NCBI GenBank assembly: GCA_002314435.1
Contig: DCFV01000087.1
Coordinates: forward strand, 1 to 20,998
Origin: Acidobacteriaceae bacterium UBA1795
GTDB lineage: Bacteria; Acidobacteriota; Terriglobia; Terriglobales; Acidobacteriaceae
Direction: 5' to 3'
DNA length: 20,998 nt
The position numbers and the translations under genes are program-made. The notes beneath the pieces are model-generated. The model worked only from the letters and a program-made list of their open reading frames with translations. It had not been told where the DNA came from and searched no databases. Below are positions 15,019 to 20,998 of this stretch, in pieces (within the stretch, counting starts at the first letter, position 1; each line of letters begins with the position of its first letter).

Positions 15019-16046
15019 TGAAACCAATTCTTGTGCTCACGCATGCCGACGAAAGCGGCTCAGCGCTCACCAAGGCATCTCTTGAAGCCGTCACCGCCGG
15101 CAAAGATCTGGCGCAACAACTCTCTGCGCCCCTCGTCATCGGCGTCATCGCCGTCCACGCAGTCGCCGCAGCCTCCGCACTTGCCGCCACTGAAGCGCGC
15201 ATTCTCAGCGTAACCGGCGAAGCCTTCGCGCAAGCGCGCTACGCCAGCGACGCGGCAGCCTGTGAAGCGCTCTGTCGCGCCGCCGATTCGGCTCTCGTAC
15301 TCGCGCCGGGCAGCTCGCGTTTCGCGCGCATCGCCGCAGGCGTGGCTCACCGCCTGGGCGGAGTCATCGACACACACATCACTGCGCTAGGTGGCTCCAG
15401 CACCGTCGAGGCCACACGCTGGTTCTATCGCCAGCGTGTCGAAGGAGTCTTTCATCGCGAAGCAAGCCCGTGGTTCCTGCTGCTGGAGCCCGGCACGCAA
15501 ACGGCCTTCACTGGCACACCAGGCACGGTTCAGGTGGAATCCGTTGCCGTGGAGTTGCCCGCTCCGCGCACCTACGTCACTGGAGTTCGCGCGGCCTCGC
15601 AAGGCCAACAGACCATTCGCCCCGACGCAAAGCTCCTCTTAGTAGCGGGCGCCGGCTGGACCAAGAAGCAGCCCGACGGCCAGGTTCATGCGACAGAAGC
15701 CGGCCAGTTGATTCTCGGCTTCCTCGGCAACAGCGGTGCCTCGCTCGGCAGTTCCAAGTCACTCGTCGATCAGGGTGGCGAAGGCCAGCCTGTCCTTCCC
15801 TTCCTCACCCATATGAACCAGATCGGCCAAACCGGCTCTACGCCGCGCCACGCTAAAGGCCTCTCCACCTGCTGCCACGGCGAAGAACCGCACGTCGTCG
15901 GCTGGCGCTTCATCGGCGACCGCCGTGCCATTTCACTGGACCCGAACTGCGGCTGGACGCGAGGCAAGGCAGACGTGGTCTACATCGCCGATGCGTTCCA
16001 GGTCATCGCAAAGGTGAATGAGCTGTTGAGCGTGAACAAGCCGTAA
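15018..16046 (+). CDS. Electron transfer flavoprotein alpha subunit, divergent
   Basis: A 342-residue ETF alpha subunit. The N-terminal half has the Rossmann-like fold (ILVLTHADESG ... LVLAPGSSRFARIAAGVAHRLGG). The C-terminal half has the FAD domain: the MNQIGQTGST motif matches the canonical QVGQTG, and SLDPN matches the loop that usually reads NKDPE. The next canonical piece, GISGAIQH, is replaced by GLSTCCHGEEPH with C285, C286 and H287, so flavin contacts differ from textbook ETF. ATG 15018 is used with GGAG 8 bases upstream; GTG 15000 is unlikely. This is the last gene of the operon and converges on the PilZ gene with 13 bases between stops. Confidence 0.85.
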   Translation: MKPILVLTHADESGSALTKASLEAVTAGKDLAQQLSAPLVIGVIAVHAVAAASALAATEARILSVTGEAFAQARYASDAAACEALCRAADSALVLAPGSSRFARIAAGVAHRLGGVIDTHITALGGSSTVEATRWFYRQRVEGVFHREASPWFLLLEPGTQTAFTGTPGTVQVESVAVELPAPRTYVTGVRAASQGQQTIRPDAKLLLVAGAGWTKKQPDGQVHATEAGQLILGFLGNSGASLGSSKSLVDQGGEGQPVLPFLTHMNQIGQTGSTPRHAKGLSTCCHGEEPHVVGWRFIGDRRAISLDPNCGWTRGKADVVYIADAFQVIAKVNELLSVNKP

Positions 16047-16059
16047 ACACTGTGGCGTT

Positions 16060-17448
16060 TCAGCTGAAGAGTCCGGGCATCACGAACTCGAACCCTACGC
16101 CGCCTTCACACTCGCTCACCACCTTGCAGTGAACAGCGAAGGCGGCATCCGGTTCGTCTTCGTCTCTTCCGATTCGCTGCATGTTGAGGCGAACGATCGT
16201 GCCAATCGGCCAGCGTTCATCGGTTTGCATAAAAAATCCGGCCACGCTGAGGTTACGAATCTCGTGCGGCTTTGCGGCTCCGCCCGTGAAGTGGTAGCCC
16301 ACCAATCCGGGCGCCGCCACGCGCGGCGAGCGCCGCTGTTCACGCCGCCGCTCTTCCAGTGTCTCCAGATGGAGTTCAGGATAGAACCAGCTCAACACAC
16401 GAATATAGAGCGCGGGCTTGTTCCGTCGCTTCTTCTTCGCTTTCCAATAATCCGCCCGCGCCGTATCGATCGCAGACCGGTTGGCCGGATCCAGCTTTGG
16501 AAAGATGAAATAGAGAAGCCATACCTTCCAGGGCAGAACCAGCTGCGTCGGCAAGCTCTGTTCAGGCGCGCGTACCTTTGGTTCATCCTCACTCTGCGAC
16601 AATGGCAATTGCGCAAGCCCCGCAACTGAGGCGCCTTCAACTGGCGTCGCTTTCCGTTGCGCAAGATCGCCATTCGCAGCCGCTCGCGCCGCGCTCGGTG
16701 TCGCCGACGGGGACTTAGCCAATGAATCTGGCGCTGCCGCCTCCACCTCGACCCGTGGTTCAGCAACCAGCACCATCGCTACTGATCTCGCGGGCTTCGC
16801 CTCCTCCGCTGCTATCTGCTCCTGTCTAACGGCCAGGACCGTTTCAGCGACTGTCTTTGTGCCGCTCGCAACAGGCTGTGGAACCGAAGAAGCCGCGCCC
16901 TTCAGCAGCGACCCGGAAGGAAGCGCCGGTTGCGCAGTCTCTGCGGGCCCCTTGAAGCCTGGTGCATCACCGATCGAAACGACGCGTGAAACCTTAGGGT
17001 CGACCGGCACCGACTGCGGCACCGTTGCGGGAGCGAACTTGGCCGTCGTCCGTTTCACGAGGTCCAGAGCCAGCTGATCTCCCGCCTTCGTCTGCGAGGC
17101 GGCAATCGCTCCCGGCAGCACGACAAGCGCACTCGCAGGCTCACCAGGACATTGGGCAAACATGCTGTCCGGGGAGATTTCGACTGCTTGCAACACATGG
17201 TGGCTCTCGTCCAGATACACCAGCCCATACGGCGAACGTGCACGCGCCACGGGAATTCCCTGGAAATCGACGAACCAGAACCCGCCCGCCGCCTCAGGCG
17301 CAAGCCCTTCCATCAGGATATGGATCACGCGCAGCGGTTCATGGACCGCGTCCACCGCGGCAAACTCGGCACCGACCAACCGTCGTGTCTTCCGGTTGAA
17401 TGCACTAATAATCGTCGTGTTCACAGTTCCTTGGGAACTCCAATACAC
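16060..17448 (-). CDS. DUF192-like / PilZ domain fusion protein
   Basis: A protein of up to 462 residues with three parts. The N-terminal ~125 residues resemble DUF192: GFWFVDFQGIPV, YGLVYLDESHHVLQAVE, and ALVVLPG followed by KAGDQL. A low-complexity Ala/Pro/Ser/Thr linker covers about 130-300, followed by a hydrophobic stretch (PWKVWLLYFIFP). The C-terminal ~96 residues form a PilZ domain with the c-di-GMP signature R372RSPR376 and N399LSVAG404. The protein is probably a c-di-GMP effector, but its target is unknown. The start is uncertain: GTG 17448 is the longest option without a clear ribosome site, while GTG 17424 follows AAGGA closely. A dyad at 17425-17439 overlaps this second site. Confidence 0.8.
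   Translation of the reverse strand: MYWSSQGTVNTTIISAFNRKTRRLVGAEFAAVDAVHEPLRVIHILMEGLAPEAAGGFWFVDFQGIPVARARSPYGLVYLDESHHVLQAVEISPDSMFAQCPGEPASALVVLPGAIAASQTKAGDQLALDLVKRTTAKFAPATVPQSVPVDPKVSRVVSIGDAPGFKGPAETAQPALPSGSLLKGAASSVPQPVASGTKTVAETVLAVRQEQIAAEEAKPARSVAMVLVAEPRVEVEAAAPDSLAKSPSATPSAARAAANGDLAQRKATPVEGASVAGLAQLPLSQSEDEPKVRAPEQSLPTQLVLPWKVWLLYFIFPKLDPANRSAIDTARADYWKAKKKRRNKPALYIRVLSWFYPELHLETLEERRREQRRSPRVAAPGLVGYHFTGGAAKPHEIRNLSVAGFFMQTDERWPIGTIVRLNMQRIGRDEDEPDAAFAVHCKVVSECEGGVGFEFVMPGLFS
17425..17439 (-). promoter_or_regulatory. Dyad overlapping a possible ribosome site
   Basis: AGTTCC-CAA-GGAACT (read on the minus strand) is a perfect 6-base inverted repeat directly before GTG 17424 of the DUF192-PilZ gene. 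The AAGGA ribosome site lies in its loop and right arm, so a hairpin would hide it. It could instead be a DNA operator or chance. Confidence 0.3.
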
Positions 17449-17728
17449 CTAGCCGTAAACAAGGGGGACCGGCCTTGGCGCAGAATCAGGATGGGCCCCA
17501 GGGCCGCGCACGCCACCTGCGCGCAGTTTTCCATTGCCCCACTGCTGCGTCAAGCAGGAAGTGACAGGGACGTGTCTCCAAAGTGACTGCCACGCCTCCT
17601 TCGCCACACTCCCATGCCTTTGATAAGGCCTCGGCAACAGACCCAACCGCGAGGTCCGCGCGGGCGCTTCATTCACAGTCCTGCGATTCTGTTGTGTTAG
17701 CGTATTGAACGGGAGTATCAAAAGCACA

Positions 17729-18700
17729 ATGTCTTCGATCACCTCGTTTATCAAGCATAACTACCGTCATTTCAACGCCGCGGCGCTGGTGGACGCCGCA
17801 CAGGCCTACAACGAACATCTTGCCTCCGGTGGCAAGATGTTCGTGACCATCGGCGGTGCCATGAGCACCGCGGAGCTGGGCCTCTCGCTCGCTGAAATGA
17901 TCCGCCAGGACAAGATCCATGGCATCTGCTGCACCGGCGCCAACCTCGAAGAGGACGTCTTCAACCTCGTGGCGCACGACTTTTACGAGCGCGTGCCGCA
18001 CTATCGTGACCTGACGCCCGCCGATGAGGCCGCCCTGCTCTCGCGCCACATGAACCGCGTCACCGACACCTGCATCCCCGAAATGGAAGCGATGCGGCGT
18101 ATCGAGAACGAAGTGCTCAAGGAGTGGGTACGCGCCGACCAGGCTGGCGAGCGCTTCTTCCCACACCAGTTCATGTACAAGATTCTGCTGTCCGGCGACC
18201 TCGAAAAGAGCTACCAGATCGATCCGAAAAACAGCTGGCTGCTCGCCGCTGCGCAGAAGAACCTGCCGATCTTCGTACCCGGCTGGGAAGACTCCACCCT
18301 CGGCAACATGTACGCCGGCCACTGCATCTCCGGCGACGTGAAGAACGTGCACACCGTGCGCACCGGCATCGAATACATGATGGAATTGGCCGAGTGGTAC
18401 ACCAATACCACGGCGAAGACACCGCTTGGCTTCTTCCAGATTGCCGGCGGCATCGCGGGCGACTTCCCCATTTGCGTGGTGCCCATGCTGCACCAGGATC
18501 TGCAGCGCGAGCATGTGCCGCTCTGGGCCTACTTCTGCCAGATCAGCGACTCCACCACCAGCTATGGCTCCTACTCCGGCGCGGTGCCCAACGAGAAAAT
18601 CACCTGGGGCAAGCTCGGCGAGGATACGCCCAAGTTCATCATCGAGTCCGATGCCTCCATTGTGGCTCCGCTGGTGTTCGCCTACGTTCTCGGCTGGTAG
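17729..18700 (+). CDS. Deoxyhypusine synthase family protein
   Basis: A 323-residue cytoplasmic protein clearly homologous to deoxyhypusine synthase, the NAD-dependent enzyme that moves a 4-aminobutyl group from spermidine to a lysine of eIF5A. Key parts are visible: GGAMSTAELG, a VPMLHQDL segment whose histidine aligns with the human active-site His288, and SGAVPNEKITWGK, whose K295 aligns with the catalytic Lys329. Bacteria lack eIF5A, so the acceptor is unknown; a polyamine synthase activity (for example homospermidine-type) is possible. Y279 and Y282 stand where the human enzyme has Asp313 and Asp316. ATG 17729 has GGGAG about 13 bases upstream; TTG 17705 is an alternative. It appears monocistronic, with a hairpin after the stop. 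Confidence 0.88.
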   Translation: MSSITSFIKHNYRHFNAAALVDAAQAYNEHLASGGKMFVTIGGAMSTAELGLSLAEMIRQDKIHGICCTGANLEEDVFNLVAHDFYERVPHYRDLTPADEAALLSRHMNRVTDTCIPEMEAMRRIENEVLKEWVRADQAGERFFPHQFMYKILLSGDLEKSYQIDPKNSWLLAAAQKNLPIFVPGWEDSTLGNMYAGHCISGDVKNVHTVRTGIEYMMELAEWYTNTTAKTPLGFFQIAGGIAGDFPICVVPMLHQDLQREHVPLWAYFCQISDSTTSYGSYSGAVPNEKITWGKLGEDTPKFIIESDASIVAPLVFAYVLGW

Positions 18701-18713
18701 ACACTTCATTCAC

Positions 18714-18742
18714 TGCGGGGCCTGCTGCCTGCCCGCCCCGCA
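18714..18742 (+). terminator. Probable terminator after deoxyhypusine synthase homologue
   Basis: An 8-bp perfect GC-rich inverted repeat (TGCGGGGC / GCCCCGCA) with a 13-base loop lies 14 bases after the stop. Only a short ATTCCC follows, so there is no strong T-run. Confidence 0.6.
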
Positions 18743-18849
18743 ATTCCCATTCCGATGCAATTCACTGTCCTGCACCTGGTCCACTATAGTCTTAAGTTGG
18801 CCAGAAGCTGAGATTGCGCAAGCTGCTCTCCGCACAGGGTGAGGTCACC

Positions 18850-20439
18850 ATGCAACGCAGGGATATGTTGAAGATCGCAGGTGCGGGAGTAGCTGCGCTT
18901 GCGCCGTCATCCGGTAGAGCTGCCACCGCGGCAGCATCCAATGGCAACTCGCCAGTCGGTTGGGTCAGCGTGCGCACGCACGGTGCCCTGGGCGACGGCT
19001 CCGCCACCGATTCACCCGCCATCAACCGCGCCATTGCTGCCGCAGCCTCCGTTGGCGGCGGCACCGTCTACTTCCCCGCTGGCGTTTACCTCAGCTATTC
19101 CATCCGCCTCAAGAGCAAGGTGGCCCTTTATCTCGACCAGGGTGCAGTGCTGCTCGCCGGCCCCACGCCGCTCGACGGCACAGCAAACGGCGGCTACGAC
19201 GAAGCCGAGCCGCAAGGTGCCTGGGAACCTTACCAGGACTACGGCCACAATCACTGGCACAACTCGCTGCTCTGGGGCGAAGACCTCACCGACGTCTCCA
19301 TCACCGGGCCAGGCCTCATCTGGGGCAAAGGCCTCAGCCGCGGTTGGGACACAGAAAAGACGCGGCCCGACTCAAACAAGCCCGGCGTCGGCAACAAAGC
19401 CATTGCGCTCAAGAACTGCCGCAACGTACTGCTGCGCGATTTCAGAATCCTTGAGGGCGGCTGGTTCGGCATCCTCGCAACCGGCGTAGACAACCTGACC
19501 ATTGACAACCTGCTGATCGACACCATCCGCGACGGCATCGATATCGACTGCTGCCGCAATGTGCGCGTCTCCAACTGCACCGTCAATTCGCCCTGGGACG
19601 ACGGCATCTGCCCCAAGAGCTCCTTCGCGCTCGGCTATGCGCGTCCCACGGAAAACCTGACCATCACTAATTGCTACGTAACCGGTGGCTACGAAGTGGG
19701 TTCCGCGCTCGACGGAACCTGGAAGCCGCTGACAGACAAGGGCGTATGGCCAACAGGCCGCATCAAGATGGGCACCGAATCGAACGGCGGTTTCCGCAAC
19801 GTCGCCATCTCCAACTGGATCTTCGAAAGCTGCAAGGGCCTTGCGATCGAAACCGAGGACGGCGCGCTGGTCGAAGACATCGCCGTCACCAACGTGACCA
19901 TGCGTGACCTGCGCAGCGCGCCGCTCTTTCTCCGCCTGGGCACGCGGATGCGCGGCCCCAAAGACGCCAAACCCGGCGTGCTCCGGCGAGTGCTCCTGAG
20001 CAACATCACCTGTACAAACACCTCACAGTTGCCGGCAATTCTGGCCGGCGTGCCGGAACATCCGCTCGAAGACATCAAGATCAGCGACGTAGTTATCAAG
20101 CAGGCAGGCGGAGGGGACGCAGCCATGGCCGCGCGCATTCCTGAGGAACGCGAAGCCGCCTATCCTGACCCGGAGATGTTCGGCGCCCTGCCAGCAACGG
20201 GCCTGTTTGCGCGTCATGTGCGCAACCTGGAGATCAGCAACTTCGAAGTTGCCGTGCGCACCCCGGACGCCCGTCCTGCCTTCTGGCTTCACGACGTCGA
20301 TGGTGCCGATTTCTTTCGCGTCCGCACGCCGCAGGCCTCACCGGCATTCGACCTGCGCACATGTCGCCGCTTCCGCAGCTTTGGCAGCGCACAGCATGAC
20401 GACATCAAGTTGGAGGAAGCCGCAGTACGAAAGATCTGA
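18850..20439 (+). CDS. Tat-exported GH28-family polysaccharide hydrolase
   Basis: A 529-residue secreted protein with a right-handed beta-helix of glycoside hydrolase family 28 (polygalacturonase-like). ATG 18850 is chosen: GAGGT lies 4-5 bases upstream, and the N-terminus MQRRDMLKIAG is a twin-arginine signal (R3, R4), which the TTG at 18814 would push inward. Family marks are the pectin-lyase-like opening (THGALGDGSATDSPAINRAI), GGGTVYFPAGVY, the acidic pair D250-D251 in SPWDDGICPKSS, and R304-I-K306. The GHG histidine motif of classical polygalacturonases is not evident; the matching stretch reads GGYEVGSALDG. The enzyme probably attacks pectin or rhamnogalacturonan-type chains, but the exact specificity is open. 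Confidence 0.88.
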   Translation: MQRRDMLKIAGAGVAALAPSSGRAATAAASNGNSPVGWVSVRTHGALGDGSATDSPAINRAIAAAASVGGGTVYFPAGVYLSYSIRLKSKVALYLDQGAVLLAGPTPLDGTANGGYDEAEPQGAWEPYQDYGHNHWHNSLLWGEDLTDVSITGPGLIWGKGLSRGWDTEKTRPDSNKPGVGNKAIALKNCRNVLLRDFRILEGGWFGILATGVDNLTIDNLLIDTIRDGIDIDCCRNVRVSNCTVNSPWDDGICPKSSFALGYARPTENLTITNCYVTGGYEVGSALDGTWKPLTDKGVWPTGRIKMGTESNGGFRNVAISNWIFESCKGLAIETEDGALVEDIAVTNVTMRDLRSAPLFLRLGTRMRGPKDAKPGVLRRVLLSNITCTNTSQLPAILAGVPEHPLEDIKISDVVIKQAGGGDAAMAARIPEEREAAYPDPEMFGALPATGLFARHVRNLEISNFEVAVRTPDARPAFWLHDVDGADFFRVRTPQASPAFDLRTCRRFRSFGSAQHDDIKLEEAAVRKI

Positions 20440-20444
20440 AGGCG

Positions 20445-20470
20445 GCGGCGGTACCAAGAGGCACCGCCGC
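20445..20470. terminator. Hairpin between convergent GH28 and nuoN genes
   Basis: An 8-bp perfect inverted repeat (GCGGCGGT / ACCGCCGC) with a 10-base loop fills the 38-base gap between two convergent stops. No clear T-run follows on the plus strand. Confidence 0.6.
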
Positions 20471-20477
20471 ACGGCTC

Positions 20478-20998
20478 TTACATGGTCACGTAGAAATTCG
20501 CCATCCAGTTCTGCAGCAGGGTCGGGAAGCACCCCAGCAGGATCACACCCACTGCGATCACCATGAGTACCAGCATGGTCACAGGATGCGCAGTCACCGG
20601 AGTCTCATCCACTGCGGGCATCACGTAGGCACGCTTCAGCACCTGCAGATAGTAATAGAGCGAAACCGCACTCAAGCCCACCGCCAGCGCCACCAGCCCC
20701 AGTGCAGCGCCGCTTGAAGAAACACCTAGCACAGCGGCAAACAAATTGAACTTGGCCCAGAAGCCCACCAGAGGGGGAATTCCAGCCAGTGACAGGAACA
20801 GCACCAACAGCACCGCTGCCAGCGGCGGGTTGCGTTTCGAGAGGCCCAGGAACGCATCCAGCTTGTCGCTCCCCGTCGCGCTCTCCACCACAGAAATCAC
20901 ACCGAAGGCCCCGACTGTGGTCAAACCATACGTCAAGATGTAGTAGAGAATGCCCTGCGCGCTGCGGTCGGAGTACGAGAAGAAGGCCAGCCCCAGCA
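20478..20998 (-). CDS. nuoN: NADH-quinone oxidoreductase subunit N, C-terminal part
   Basis: The last ~172 residues of the NuoN subunit of respiratory complex I, an antiporter-like membrane subunit that takes part in proton pumping. The open frame runs off the right edge of the window; the rest of the gene, and probably the rest of a nuo cluster, lies beyond. Family marks are ILYYILTYGLTTVGAFGVI, LSLAGIPPLVGFWAKF with its conserved lysine in a membrane helix, and VSLYYYLQVLKRAYV, followed by a final hydrophobic helix. Only part of the usual ~480-500 residues is visible. The TTG at 20936 is an internal leucine, not a start. Subunit N is favoured over the related L and M subunits by the YYYLQVLKRAYV ending. 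Confidence 0.9.
   Translation of the reverse strand, partial: LGLAFFSYSDRSAQGILYYILTYGLTTVGAFGVISVVESATGSDKLDAFLGLSKRNPPLAAVLLVLFLSLAGIPPLVGFWAKFNLFAAVLGVSSSGAALGLVALAVGLSAVSLYYYLQVLKRAYVMPAVDETPVTAHPVTMLVLMVIAVGVILLGCFPTLLQNWMANFYVTM

Noticed and set aside
17669..18709. A 346-codon minus-strand frame antisense to the deoxyhypusine synthase homologue
   Set aside because: The plus strand encodes an unmistakable conserved enzyme; the opposite frame shows no domain and arises from codon bias.
18840..18849. GGTGA-GG-TCACC dyad just before the GH28 start
   Set aside because: The spacer of 2 does not fit a CRP-type site, and the bases are largely explained by the GAGGT ribosome site.

Overview
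The window looks like a GC-rich bacterial chromosome, most plausibly an Acidobacteriota of the Terriglobia / Acidobacteriaceae type. This is an inference from gene content: secreted sialate O-acetylesterase-type and GH28 enzymes, large periplasmic multihaem cytochromes, a bacterial deoxyhypusine-synthase homologue, DUF6526 and PilZ proteins. No rRNA, tRNA, CRISPR array, insertion sequence or integrase was seen.

Layout. Positions 53-755 hold two tandem DUF190 proteins, a family often found with CrcB fluoride channels. A rubrerythrin (878-1459) follows and converges on a secreted SGNH esterase (1464-2975, minus). An exported LRAT/NlpC-like protein overlaps a small DUF6526 membrane protein (3327-4827). 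Next comes a respiratory block. It has a split 11-haem cytochrome c plus cytochrome b operon (7072-4945, minus), a small cytochrome c (7494-7814, plus), and a fused 11-haem c / cytochrome b protein (9845-7890, minus). Divergent from the fused gene is a four-gene operon (10082-16046): acyl-CoA dehydrogenase, ETF:quinone oxidoreductase with a built-in ferredoxin domain, ETF beta and ETF alpha. Then come a DUF192-PilZ fusion (16060-17448, minus), a deoxyhypusine-synthase homologue (17729-18700), a Tat-exported GH28 enzyme (18850-20439), and the C-terminal part of NADH dehydrogenase subunit N (20478 to the window edge, minus).

How the parts may work together. The acyl-CoA dehydrogenase operon should pass electrons through its own ETF and ETF:QO into the quinone pool. 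The two cytochrome b/c systems have the architecture of enzymes that move electrons between quinol and periplasmic haem chains. NuoN belongs to the NADH-driven entry into the same pool. Five near-perfect CRP-type palindromes (GTGA-N6-TCAC core, one an exact TGTGA-N6-TCACA) lie in the intergenic regions before rubrerythrin, both cytochrome operons and the acyl-CoA dehydrogenase operon. This suggests that one CRP/FNR-family regulator controls the respiratory and redox genes here.

The main points for a second look are: this palindrome network; the split and fused paralogues with conserved haem spacing; the non-canonical ETF/acyl-CoA dehydrogenase operon with extra cysteine motifs; and a deoxyhypusine-synthase homologue whose expected amine-site aspartates are tyrosines.
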